Assembly (NCBI GenBank): GCA_945861605.1
Contig: CAMAVG010000002.1
Location: forward strand, 1 to 29,739
DNA length: 29,739 nt
Direction of reading: 5' to 3'
Source: Rickettsia typhi
GTDB lineage: Bacteria > Pseudomonadota > Alphaproteobacteria > Rickettsiales > Deianiraeaceae
The notes under the pieces were generated by a model. It did no database searches. It saw nothing but the letters and a program-made list of their open reading frames with translations, and had not been told where the DNA came from. Shown piece by piece: positions 16,972-24,824 of the stretch. The first letter of the stretch is position 1. Every line of letters starts with the position of its first letter. The translations under genes and the position numbers were made by a program.

Positions 16972-17862
16972 ATGAAAAATATCCTGATTTTTGCCAACGA
17001 ATCGCAATTTTCAAAAGAACTCGTGCAATTTTTCGTCGCAAAACGGTTCAATGTTCACATTTTTTCAATCAAACCATTCAATGATAAATCGATTTTCGTC
17101 AACGCATTACCACTGCAATTGACGATTTCCGTCATGAATGTTGCGAATCATTACAACTGGAAGCACGAAATGCCAAAGCATGATATCGTCATAAATACCC
17201 TTAAATTCAGCGATTTCCATTCCCACGCGCAAAATTCAGTTTTTTCCAACTTTACGCATCAATTTGCCGAAACAACGCTCAATCTTGGGAAAAAAGTTAT
17301 ATACCTTTCCAATATTTTAAACGAATCGACGCACATAAAATCCGTCAGGGAAATTGAAAGTGCAATGCTGAAGTTCAACCCGCAGATATTCTACGCAAAA
17401 TACGCATTTTTGATTGACGCAAACAGCCGCCTTCTTCTTTCAATGATGAACGCAAACGCGATATTTTCATCCAAGCGAATCCTGAAATCATCAATTGCAA
17501 TAACGAATTCCGTGGATATCCAAGCCTTCATTATGAACATAATCGATGGCAATATCCAGCCGCAGGAAGTCTACATTTCGGGCGAATCATTCACAATTCG
17601 CGATATAATCGATGTCATTGAAAAATATATCGGCAAGAAAACCGTCGTTACAATTCCACATTTCATGCTACGAATTGCCTCCAAAATGCTCAGCCTCTTC
17701 CCGCAAACATTTTATGGAAGATACCTCAACTATGCTTATATAATCAAGCGTCTTGAATGCGATTGGAGTTACCCCAAACACAACGGACACACAAAATACA
17801 CCATATTCGCAAGTATAATCGAGAGGCAATCGTCCAATATTCACAACCCAAAAATCGATTAA
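16972..17862 (+). CDS. Divergent atypical SDR, NDUFA9-like
   Basis: The 296-residue product resembles the NAD(P)-binding atypical short-chain dehydrogenases related to complex I subunit NDUFA9, which are common in Alphaproteobacteria. The clearest resemblance is in the C-terminal half: VYISGESFTIRDIIDVIEKY followed by PHFMLRIASKML. The N terminus, KNILIFANESQFSKELVQFF, occupies the place of the first Rossmann strand, but the glycine-rich GxxGxxG dinucleotide motif is gone. The function is therefore uncertain, and NAD(P) binding may be lost. A longer frame begins inside ppdK, but the ATG two bases after the ppdK stop is the sensible start. Its TAA overlaps the stop codon of the convergent dioxygenase-like gene. 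Confidence 0.65.
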   Translation: MKNILIFANESQFSKELVQFFVAKRFNVHIFSIKPFNDKSIFVNALPLQLTISVMNVANHYNWKHEMPKHDIVINTLKFSDFHSHAQNSVFSNFTHQFAETTLNLGKKVIYLSNILNESTHIKSVREIESAMLKFNPQIFYAKYAFLIDANSRLLLSMMNANAIFSSKRILKSSIAITNSVDIQAFIMNIIDGNIQPQEVYISGESFTIRDIIDVIEKYIGKKTVVTIPHFMLRIASKMLSLFPQTFYGRYLNYAYIIKRLECDWSYPKHNGHTKYTIFASIIERQSSNIHNPKID

Positions 17863-18512
17863 ATACTGTAATTTATGTATATATCAAACACGGCTTTCAT
17901 GCCTAAATTGAAATTTTTTTCATCTTTGTAATACATTTTGCCCGTGACGGCACTTCTTTGCTCGCTTGAAAGGAGCAAATATTTCGCATCGATATCATTT
18001 CGCGGGTGATTCGCAAAAAACATTTCCGTTTCGAATTCAAAATCACGATGGATGATCGTCACATGTAAATGCGGTGCACGGTTGCCATAATAACCCGGCA
18101 TTATTGTCAAAAACGAGTACTCACCAAGGTTGTTCGTCACCGAAGTTCCCGATGAAAGGAAGTGCTGGTCGTGAACTGCACTGTCTTTATCAACGAGGAA
18201 ATTATATGAACCAAAGTAGTTTGCTTGCACAATTTGCACGCGAACATCGGATATCGGCTTGCCTGTGACATCAAAAACCCTGCCTTCGATTGCAAGCGGA
18301 ACACCTTTTGCGAAGAACGGACTTCCAGATGCACGACGCAAGTTATTCGTTGGGTTCGCAGGTGCTTTTGCCATTGCCCCATAGAGTTTTTCGGTTTGGA
18401 AACTCGGCGTCACTTTTTTGATCATAAGCAGAGTTTCCTCGGGGGTATCGCCCGCAAATGAAGTGGTTATTGAGTGCGAAATTGCGAAAAATAAAAGAAA
18501 TATTTTAAACAT
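17859..18512 (-). CDS. Secreted intradiol ring-cleavage dioxygenase-like protein
   Basis: The 217-residue product is related to the beta subunit of protocatechuate 3,4-dioxygenase and other intradiol dioxygenases, non-haem Fe(III) enzymes that open catechols. It has an N-terminal signal peptide (about 1-20, ending SFA). The core reads IEGRVFDVTGKPISDVRVQI, then QANYFGSY, then YSFLTIMPGYYGNRAPHLHV. By motif alignment all four iron ligands seem present: Tyr103, Tyr141 or Tyr142, His148 and His150. A periplasmic location and no alpha subunit or aromatic-degradation genes nearby make a classic protocatechuate pathway role unlikely. It starts three bases after the rluD stop and is the last gene of the tolB operon. 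Confidence 0.82.
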   Translation of the reverse strand: MFKIFLLFFAISHSITTSFAGDTPEETLLMIKKVTPSFQTEKLYGAMAKAPANPTNNLRRASGSPFFAKGVPLAIEGRVFDVTGKPISDVRVQIVQANYFGSYNFLVDKDSAVHDQHFLSSGTSVTNNLGEYSFLTIMPGYYGNRAPHLHVTIIHRDFEFETEMFFANHPRNDIDAKYLLLSSEQRSAVTGKMYYKDEKNFNLGMKAVFDIYINYSI

Positions 18513-18515
18513 TTT

Positions 18516-19421
18516 TCAAAAAACCGGCATAAAGTTGAAGTATTCGATTGAATCAAGAAAGTCTTTTTTTTCGGTGAATGAAAGTTTTTCTTTTGTAATC
18601 GGATGCTGGAATTCAAGGTGGTATGCGTGCAAAATTTGCGATGAAAATTCCGCAAGCTCCTTGGATTTTGACTGCAAACCATGGCGTGGATTATAGGAAT
18701 CGTCGCCAACAATTGGGATTCCAATGTGCGAAAGATGCACGCGAATTTGGTGAGTCCTTCCGGTTTCAAGCTTGCATTCAATTAGGCAAAACCCGCTTCT
18801 GGAATCGAGCAATCTGTAGTGAGTCACTGCCTCTTTTCCGCCAAATTGCACCGCTTTGCGTTTGGTGCGATCATTGTGGTCGATATCAATATTAACCTTA
18901 ATCATGCCCGCTTGAAGGCGTGGCGAACCGTTGCAAACTGCCAGATATTTCCGCGTGAAATCGTGTTCTTGAATCATTTTCGTCAGGGTTTCAAAGGCTT
19001 CTTGCGTTTTTGCGACGACCATCAACCCCGTGGTGTTTTTATCCAAACGGTGGACTATCCCCGGGCGAAAAGACGAACCAACTGTGAGGAAATCCACGCC
19101 AAACCTTGCAACCAAGACATTCACAAGCGTGTGAAAATTTTCCGAAGCTCCTTCGTGAACCATCAGCCCTTTTTGTTTGTTTATGACCAAAATATGGGCG
19201 TCCTCAAAAACGATGTTCAGGTCAACGCCAAAATTTGGCAGGATTTCATTCGAAATTTGCACAATTTCCTGACTGCACGCAATTTCATCGGCTTCATTTG
19301 TTTCGAATTTCGGAACTTTTTGCATAATACCATTGACGGTGATTTTCCCGTTTAGTATTAGCTTTTTTGCCTTTTCTCTTGAGGTTCCAAGCTTTTGAGA
19401 TGCGAATATGTCGAGTCTCAT
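18516..19421 (-). CDS. rluD: RluD-family 23S rRNA pseudouridine synthase
   Basis: This is an RluA/RluC/RluD-type enzyme converting uridine to pseudouridine in 23S rRNA. With the start at 19421 it has 301 residues: an N-terminal S4 RNA-binding domain (MRLDIFASQKLGTSREKAKKL) and the synthase domain with catalytic Asp127 in HRLDKNTTGL. The later blocks RKYLAVCNG, LETGRTHQIRVHL and PIVGDDSY follow. The open frame continues 49 codons upstream to 19568. That extension overlaps the preceding gene and lacks family similarity, whereas the ATG at 19421 overlaps the upstream TGA as ATGA, the classic arrangement for coupled translation. RluC and RluD cannot be separated with certainty; overall form favours RluD. 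Confidence 0.92.
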   Translation of the reverse strand: MRLDIFASQKLGTSREKAKKLILNGKITVNGIMQKVPKFETNEADEIACSQEIVQISNEILPNFGVDLNIVFEDAHILVINKQKGLMVHEGASENFHTLVNVLVARFGVDFLTVGSSFRPGIVHRLDKNTTGLMVVAKTQEAFETLTKMIQEHDFTRKYLAVCNGSPRLQAGMIKVNIDIDHNDRTKRKAVQFGGKEAVTHYRLLDSRSGFCLIECKLETGRTHQIRVHLSHIGIPIVGDDSYNPRHGLQSKSKELAEFSSQILHAYHLEFQHPITKEKLSFTEKKDFLDSIEYFNFMPVF

Positions 19422-20188
19422 TTGAGTATTAATAAAGGAAATGATATATTTGAAATAACTATCACAATTGAAGAAGCAAGGAGAAATGTCATGAAATGTT
19501 TCACTGGAATATTCTTTTTCAACGCCTGCGAAGCAAACAACGCGGCAATCGTGCCACCAAAAAGGCATAGCGAAACAACCGGCGAGTGCAAGACTCCAAG
19601 GATTGCTATCATCGGAGTGTAGCCCTCCGGTCTTTCGGTTTTCAAAACTTTTGCAAAAATTCCCGAAGAAATGAAACCAACGCCGGCGTTTGTCACAAGC
19701 AGGAATAGGATATCGGATTCATACTTAAAGCTGAACATTACATAAACCAACACCGCGACGAAGAGTATCCACAGGGATTTTTCCGGAAGTCTTCCGTGTT
19801 TTGCGTTAATCGTGATGTTCAAAATTAGTGCGATAATCGTGAAAACCATAAAACAGGATTTATCACTCAAACCATGGATAACGAACGCCGTCATTATTGT
19901 AATTGCTGCGAAAAGTTCCATAATAAAGTATTCTTTTGGAATTTCAGCACCGCAAACCTTGCAACATTTCCCGCGGAATATGTAGTGATATAGCGGACCG
20001 TAATCCGGATATTTCAACTTCACGCCGCAAGTGCTGCACATTGGTGGGTGAGTTCTTCCATTCAAAGGGATTCCGCGTGGAATTCGGAAATAAAATGATG
20101 TAATAAAATTTCCGAACCATAGACTCGTAAAGAACATGAGTATGTAAGTGACTATTGTTGTTATGGTTATGATATCGGCGTTTGTCAT
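19418..20188 (-). CDS. Prepilin peptidase (A24) homologue lacking both catalytic aspartates
   Basis: This is a 256-residue polytopic membrane protein with the architecture of type IV prepilin peptidase/N-methylase. The N-terminal zinc-binding loop domain is intact, with Cys51, Cys54, Cys75/76 and Cys79 in CSTCG and CCKVCG around a YPDYGPLYHYIFRG linker. The A24 membrane domain follows. In INAKHGRLPE the position of the first catalytic Asp (eight residues before the residue after LP) is Asn128. The GxGD motif is replaced by EGYTPMIAILG near 188-198. Both protease aspartates therefore seem lost, so it may be a pseudoenzyme. It starts one base after tolB and overlaps rluD by four bases. No pilin genes are nearby. 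Confidence 0.85.
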   Translation of the reverse strand: MTNADIITITTIVTYILMFFTSLWFGNFITSFYFRIPRGIPLNGRTHPPMCSTCGVKLKYPDYGPLYHYIFRGKCCKVCGAEIPKEYFIMELFAAITIMTAFVIHGLSDKSCFMVFTIIALILNITINAKHGRLPEKSLWILFVAVLVYVMFSFKYESDILFLLVTNAGVGFISSGIFAKVLKTERPEGYTPMIAILGVLHSPVVSLCLFGGTIAALFASQALKKNIPVKHFMTFLLASSIVIVISNISFPLLILK

Positions 20189-20189
20189 T

Positions 20190-21536
20190 TTAATTTAAGA
20201 ATTTATTTTTTTCAATGTAGTCGTTGGAATCAACAAGCCAGTTTGCTTGAACGATATTTCCTTGCGAAATTTTCAGCGGATAGGCAAAACCTGTTATTGT
20301 GGAAACGGAATATATTTTCCTTGTGCCGGATTTATCCAATTGAAATGATGCAACGACATTTGTTCCTGATGGAGTCCACGATGGTGCTTCGATGATATAC
20401 CCCTCCTTCAAGAGAGTTTCACCAGAGCCGTTCGCTTTCATAACGCCAAGGTAAAATTTTCCACCAAATACTTTCACAAACGCAATTTTTGTTTCATCGG
20501 GCGAAAGAGAGAGGTAGATATACGAACCAAGACCGCGTGAAACCATTGTTCCGGATTGACTGCTTGTGTACTTTTTAAAGATTTTCGTCGAACCAATTTT
20601 GTTTGATATGTAGTATATTAAATTTGCGTTGTTGTTGCTGAAGATTGGTCGTGTGTTTAGTGAGCCGTCTTTTAAAATTTGCGTTGTGTTTTTTGTTTTC
20701 AAGTTGTGCATGTAAATTGATGAGCCGCCATTTTCAAATGCAACGAACAGGAGTTTCGAACAATCACTTGCAATTTCAGGCGAGGAAAGGTTTTTTTCGC
20801 CAATGCCATCGGCAATGCTGTTTATGAAGCTTTTTGCACCGGTTCTGGAATCGGTTTCGCTGATGCTCATCGTGTATTTTTGCCTTTCTGAAACATAAAT
20901 TTTCCTTCCGCCATCGCAATATGTGGGAGATGTCACCATTGTTCTTTCGTCCGTATGTTGCATTCTGCGTTGGTTGTAGCCCTGTGAATACACAACTTGA
21001 AAGCCCGTATTTATTGAACGCTCTGTGTAAAATGCCCTTCCAATGAAGAAACCAAATTCCCCAGTTATGCGTGTAAAGACATCGTGTGCGATATTTGCTG
21101 TAAGTTTTTGTATTTCGCGAGCAGGTGCCGTGAATGAGCTTGTGAGAATACTGTTTTGAAAAAGCCCGTCGTATAGTACATATGAAATTGTAATATCACC
21201 ACCGTTGCGTTCAAGATTATAGTTTATTAGGTAACTATAACGCTTTTCTTCCATTATTTCGAAATTTGGGGAGAACCCCTCCGCGGCTTGGTTTATTCCG
21301 TATTTGTTTTCAACGCTTTTTATGGCAAGGTACGGTGCTTTGTGAAACATCCATTCAAGATTATATTCGAAATATTCGTGTAGATCACTTTTGGAGTTCG
21401 TCGTCACGATTGCAATGCTTTCTTTTTTGGAAAAATCTGCTTTTGCGTCAACGGTTTCAGCGAATGAGATGCTTGACATCGTGCTGAGTATCGCGATGAA
21501 TATCGACAATAGTACTAAGAAAATTCTTGCTTTCAT
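20190..21536 (-). CDS. tolB: Tol-Pal system protein TolB
   Basis: TolB is the periplasmic beta-propeller of the Tol-Pal envelope system, bridging Pal and TolA during outer-membrane constriction. With the start at 21536 it has 448 residues. A signal peptide (about 1-26, MKARIFLVLL to SFA) comes first, then the N-terminal domain ending in AHDVFTRITGEFGFFIGRAFY, then propeller repeats such as SSPEIASDCSKLLFVAF, LSLSPDETKIAFV and EAPSWTPSGTNVVASF. The frame offers an earlier ATG at 21548, but the second ATG has a GGAG at ideal distance and gives a proper signal peptide. It heads a minus-strand operon with the peptidase homologue, rluD and the dioxygenase-like gene. tolQ, tolR, tolA and pal are not in the window. 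Confidence 0.92.
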   Translation of the reverse strand: MKARIFLVLLSIFIAILSTMSSISFAETVDAKADFSKKESIAIVTTNSKSDLHEYFEYNLEWMFHKAPYLAIKSVENKYGINQAAEGFSPNFEIMEEKRYSYLINYNLERNGGDITISYVLYDGLFQNSILTSSFTAPAREIQKLTANIAHDVFTRITGEFGFFIGRAFYTERSINTGFQVVYSQGYNQRRMQHTDERTMVTSPTYCDGGRKIYVSERQKYTMSISETDSRTGAKSFINSIADGIGEKNLSSPEIASDCSKLLFVAFENGGSSIYMHNLKTKNTTQILKDGSLNTRPIFSNNNANLIYYISNKIGSTKIFKKYTSSQSGTMVSRGLGSYIYLSLSPDETKIAFVKVFGGKFYLGVMKANGSGETLLKEGYIIEAPSWTPSGTNVVASFQLDKSGTRKIYSVSTITGFAYPLKISQGNIVQANWLVDSNDYIEKNKFLN

Positions 21537-21542
21537 AAAAAG

Positions 21543-21546
21543 CTCC
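21543..21546 (-). promoter_or_regulatory. Shine-Dalgarno GGAG that decides the tolB start
   Basis: On the minus strand GGAG is followed by six bases and the ATG at 21536. It is nearly the only well-placed Shine-Dalgarno sequence in the window and lies within the codons of the alternative upstream ATG (21548). Confidence 0.55.
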
Positions 21547-21559
21547 ATTATATTTAAAT

Positions 21560-22120
21560 ATGCAAATTGATTATGTGCTATTTAAAATAAATCAAGTGTT
21601 AAGTTTAGAAAAAAATAAAAAATTTCATCAGAATTATATCCGAATCTTCTTCATTGTTGCAATCATCTGGCTATTCATTTCCCCCGTTTTTACATTTGCG
21701 AACATAACAATCTGCCTCGTAGCATCACTTGTTTCATCGCTGATATTCACGCTTTTGTTGCGTAAAAGAATTTCGAACAAAATGCTTGAAACCTTAACAA
21801 TGAACTTCCTTCTTCAAAAAGATTTCTACCGATACCTCAAGTTCATCACAAAGGAAATTTCCTCAAGCTCAATACATGTTCTGAAATCCGGCTTGGTTTT
21901 GAAACAATTTCACGATGAAATAATCGAGATCACCCTGCCAAATAACATTTCAACATATCGCACGCTTCTTGTCGTGATTTCAATCACAATCACGCCCGGC
22001 ACAAGCGTTGTTGGCGTTGATGGAAGCAAATTGACCGTTCACTGCCTCACTCAATATGCAAAAAATTCACTCAATGAAATGACATTCATTCGCAAAGTTT
22101 TATCGTTTAAGTTCCAATGA
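21560..22120 (+). CDS. Orphan Na+/H+ antiporter subunit E (MrpE/MnhE-like)
   Basis: The 186-residue product resembles MrpE, a small membrane subunit of the multi-subunit Mrp Na+/H+ antiporter. It has two N-terminal membrane segments (about 27-45 and 47-67) and a soluble C-terminal region. The family signature is the block TLLVVISITITPGTSVVGVDG with LTVHCL after it. The other Mrp subunits are absent here. The first 25 residues are polar and extra relative to usual family members. No ATG lies between residue 1 and the membrane segment, though GTG codons occur at residues 6 and 13. The start codon is only 23 bp from the divergent tolB start, and its stop overlaps the rsmE start as ATGA. Confidence 0.75.
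   Translation: MQIDYVLFKINQVLSLEKNKKFHQNYIRIFFIVAIIWLFISPVFTFANITICLVASLVSSLIFTLLLRKRISNKMLETLTMNFLLQKDFYRYLKFITKEISSSSIHVLKSGLVLKQFHDEIIEITLPNNISTYRTLLVVISITITPGTSVVGVDGSKLTVHCLTQYAKNSLNEMTFIRKVLSFKFQ
21590..21595 (-). promoter_or_regulatory. Candidate -35 box for the tolB operon
   Basis: On the minus strand this reads CTTGATT, 54 bp upstream of the tolB ATG at 21536. CATAAT follows after 14 bp, a tight spacer. It falls within the predicted first codons of the divergent mrpE-like gene. Confidence 0.35.
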
Positions 22121-22788
22121 TTCGCATTTTCAACGAAAAGATTTCCGAAAAAGTGACTATCAACGGCGAACAATTTGCCTATTTGCAAAAAGTCATGCGT
22201 GTTAAAATCGGGGAGGAAATCTCCATTTTCAACACAAATGATGGCGAATTTCTGTTCAAAATCACTTGCATCGAAAAGCGTTTTCTTGAAGTTTCCAAAA
22301 TAAGATTCCTCCGCGGATTTCAACCTCAGGAACAGAAAACCTTCTGCGTTTTTTCCAAAATTAAGCAAAAAAATGCCGAATTAATCATTCAAAAATGCAC
22401 GGAAATCGGTGTTCACGGCTTCATTCCAATGGTCACTGCCCGCACTGTTGAGAAAAACCTCAATATTGAGCGACTCACAAAAATTGCAATTGAAGCCTGC
22501 GAGCAATGCGGAAGGCTTGATATTCCTGAAATCCTGCCGGAAATTATCATTGATGACATTGAAAAAATGCACGGAACATTAATCCTTCTGAGTCAATTCT
22601 CTGGCAGTGCATCCCTCAAAATTGATGGTAATGCGTTCGTGATATCCGGCCCCGAAGGTGGTTTCACAACGCAAGAAATTGATTTTCTGGAAGGAATTTG
22701 CACGAAAGTGAATGTCTCAAAAAATATTTTACGAAGCGAAACGGCAGCAATTCTTGGCTGTGGAATTGTGGTAAATTCTATGATTTAA
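22117..22788 (+). CDS. rsmE: 16S rRNA (uracil-1498-N3)-methyltransferase
   Basis: RsmE is the SPOUT-class enzyme that methylates N3 of U1498 in 16S rRNA using S-adenosylmethionine. The 223-residue protein has an N-terminal PUA-like RNA-binding part (QFAYLQKVMRVKIGEEI) and the C-terminal trefoil-knot domain. Knot motifs are KCTEIGVHGFIPMVTART, EACEQCGR, ISGPEGGFTTQEI and KNILRSETAA. The ATG overlaps the TGA of the mrpE-like gene, implying coupled translation. The 3' end overlaps that of the convergent murA by 11 bp. No Shine-Dalgarno sequence. Confidence 0.94.
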   Translation: MIRIFNEKISEKVTINGEQFAYLQKVMRVKIGEEISIFNTNDGEFLFKITCIEKRFLEVSKIRFLRGFQPQEQKTFCVFSKIKQKNAELIIQKCTEIGVHGFIPMVTARTVEKNLNIERLTKIAIEACEQCGRLDIPEILPEIIIDDIEKMHGTLILLSQFSGSASLKIDGNAFVISGPEGGFTTQEIDFLEGICTKVNVSKNILRSETAAILGCGIVVNSMI

Positions 22789-24073
22789 CAGAAATAATAC
22801 CGCCACATCTTTCAATATTTTGCATGAACATTTGGTAACCGCGTTCAATATATTCCGCATTTTCGATTGTCACCGTTGAATTGCTGACGAAACCTGCAAG
22901 GGCGAGGGCTGCTCCTGCACGAAGATCCGATGCTATAACCGTGCCTTCGTGAAGGAAATCGACGCCGCGAATTACTGCTTGTCTTCCGTTGATTTCAATA
23001 TTCGCACCAAGTTTTTGCAATTCCAACGCGTGTTGCAACCTATTTTCAAAAATGTTTTCAATCACGACGGAAGTGCCTTTTGTTATGCAAAGAAGTGTCA
23101 TTAATTGGGGTTGAAGATCCGTCGGGAAGTAGGGATATGGGTTGGTTTGAATCTCAATTGGGTGTAATCCGTTTGGAGACCTCGTCGCCTCTACTGATTC
23201 CGTGTGTTCTTTTGTCAAAGATGATTTGATATCAACGCCAACGCTTGAAAGTGTGCCGATTATGTTATCAAATGTTTTGATTGAGCAATTGTGAAGAATA
23301 ATTTTCCCGTTGGTCATTGCTGCGGCAATTGCGTAAGTTGCGGCTTCGATGCGATCTGGAATAATACTGTGTTCTGTCGTTCCAAGTTCTTTCACGCCTT
23401 GAATTACGAGTTCCCTTTCGCCGGTTTTGCTAATTTTCGCGCCAAGTTTGTTGAGGAATAATATGAGGTCATCAATTTCAGGTTCGATTGCAATGTTTCG
23501 CAAAATTGTGTCGCCTTCTGCGGTGACACTCGCCATTATTGCACTTTCTGTTGCACCGACTGAAATCGTCGGGAATATTATTTCAGCACCTTTGAGCCTT
23601 TTGCCATTTGTTGTTGCTTCGATGTAATCATCCGTTTCAATTACAGTTGCACCAAGTTTTTTCATCGCCATTATGTGGAGATCGATTTTGCGATCGCCAA
23701 TATTACACCCACCTGGTCTTGCAAGTTTCACATAGCCATTTCTTGCAAGGATTGGTCCCAAAAGAAGAATTGATGTGCGAATTAAACTTGTGATGCTGGA
23801 ATCTGTGATTTCGGAACTCAAATTCGCGGAATGTATTGTGATCGTTTTCGAAGGGTTTGCGTTGAATGTGCCATCGATTGTAATTTGCGAACCTGCTGTG
23901 TGCAGGATTTTCAACAAGTTGACGATGTCAGAAACATAGGGAATGTTGTGTATTAGGCACGGCTGTTTGGAGATTATCGATGCAATAATTATTGGCATTG
24001 AAGCGTTTTTTGCTCCGGATATTGAAATTTCACCAATTAGTGGTTTTCCGCCTGTAATTTGAAGGGTTTTCAT
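22778..24073 (-). CDS. murA: UDP-N-acetylglucosamine 1-carboxyvinyltransferase
   Basis: MurA transfers enolpyruvate from PEP to UDP-GlcNAc, the first committed step of peptidoglycan synthesis. The 431-residue product shows the substrate-binding SGAKNAS motif near residue 20, the RPGGCNIGDRKIDLH loop with catalytic Cys123 (Cys115 in E. coli numbering), and the YPYFPTDLQPQ block. Retention of Cys rather than Asp at this position is the form associated with fosfomycin sensitivity. It is monocistronic, with its own strong promoter. It converges on rsmE and lies 63 bp after the metallopeptidase gene. Confidence 0.96.
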   Translation of the reverse strand: MKTLQITGGKPLIGEISISGAKNASMPIIIASIISKQPCLIHNIPYVSDIVNLLKILHTAGSQITIDGTFNANPSKTITIHSANLSSEITDSSITSLIRTSILLLGPILARNGYVKLARPGGCNIGDRKIDLHIMAMKKLGATVIETDDYIEATTNGKRLKGAEIIFPTISVGATESAIMASVTAEGDTILRNIAIEPEIDDLILFLNKLGAKISKTGERELVIQGVKELGTTEHSIIPDRIEAATYAIAAAMTNGKIILHNCSIKTFDNIIGTLSSVGVDIKSSLTKEHTESVEATRSPNGLHPIEIQTNPYPYFPTDLQPQLMTLLCITKGTSVVIENIFENRLQHALELQKLGANIEINGRQAVIRGVDFLHEGTVIASDLRAGAALALAGFVSNSTVTIENAEYIERGYQMFMQNIERCGGIISVKS

Positions 24074-24094
24074 TCAGTGTGTAATAAGTGGTTG

Positions 24095-24122
24095 ATTATA
24101 TTTTGCAATTGGGAAAAATCAA
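24095..24122 (-). promoter_or_regulatory. Promoter of murA
   Basis: On the minus strand CTTGATT (TTGATT = 24122-24117), a 16-bp spacer and a perfect TATAAT (24100-24095) give the best complete promoter in the window. The leader to the ATG at 24073 would be about 15 bases. Confidence 0.7.
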
Positions 24123-24136
24123 GATTTTTTATTTTT

Positions 24137-24820
24137 TCATAAAGTCGCCTTTAATTCACGCCAATTTGGGACAAAACTTCGCTGAAGATTGTAGAAATCT
24201 GCCCCATGGTTTGGAAATTTCAAATGGCAAAGTTCGTGCATGATGACATAATCTATATGTTTAATTTGTTTGTGAATCAAATTCAAATTGAGTGTCATTA
24301 CGCCAATTTTCCTGCCGGATAGCATCGATCCCCAGCGAGATTTCATTTTGCGAATCTTCAAAATTGGGAAATTATAGCTCAATATTTGGGAGAAAATCTC
24401 AAAATTATACGCGAGCCTTTGTGAAAAAATTTCCAAAGATTTCCCCTTCAGCCATTTCTCAAGAACCAAAATGCCGTCGTAATTTTTTGATTGCACGCAC
24501 ACAAAACCCTCTTCCAGTGAAACAAAGTTCGTCTTGCCTTGCGAAAATTTGATTGCATACCGCTCCCCAAGGAAGAATAAAATGCCGGTTTCTTGGTAGT
24601 TTGCTTGCGATGGTCTTGCATTTGATTGGGAAATCTGTGCGATTTTTTTTAAAATCCACTGCTTTTTTATGGCAATTATTTCGCGAATTTTGGCGTCCGT
24701 AATGCGTTTTGGCGTTCGAATGACGACTTTAGCATCGCGATTCACGCTTATTGAGATTGTTTTCCTTGATGATTTCACCACTTCGAAGGTAAAATCACCA
24801 TTTTCCGCCAAAATTTGCAC
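24137..24820 (-). CDS. YgjP/DUF45-type metallopeptidase-like protein
   Basis: The 227-residue product belongs to the YgjP-like (DUF45, M48-related) putative zinc metallopeptidases. The motif HELCH (195-199) with His205 in KFPNHGADF provides the expected zinc ligands, preceded by the typical MKSRWGSM and LNLNLIHK blocks. The N-terminal part (RKTISISVNRDAKVVIRTPKR) also matches the family. Substrates are not known. The start is GTG, four bases after the carB stop, so the two genes form an operon. Residues 130-151 consist of an 11-residue near-repeat (EIFSQRLAYNF then EIFSQILSYNF). Confidence 0.88.
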   Translation of the reverse strand: MQILAENGDFTFEVVKSSRKTISISVNRDAKVVIRTPKRITDAKIREIIAIKKQWILKKIAQISQSNARPSQANYQETGILFFLGERYAIKFSQGKTNFVSLEEGFVCVQSKNYDGILVLEKWLKGKSLEIFSQRLAYNFEIFSQILSYNFPILKIRKMKSRWGSMLSGRKIGVMTLNLNLIHKQIKHIDYVIMHELCHLKFPNHGADFYNLQRSFVPNWRELKATL

Positions 24821-24824
24821 AAAT

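Noticed and set aside
19422..19568. N-terminal extension of the rluD frame
   Set aside because: The extra 49 residues overlap the upstream peptidase gene, are Cys/Phe-rich and unlike the S4 domain. The ATGA overlap at 19418-19421 marks the real start.
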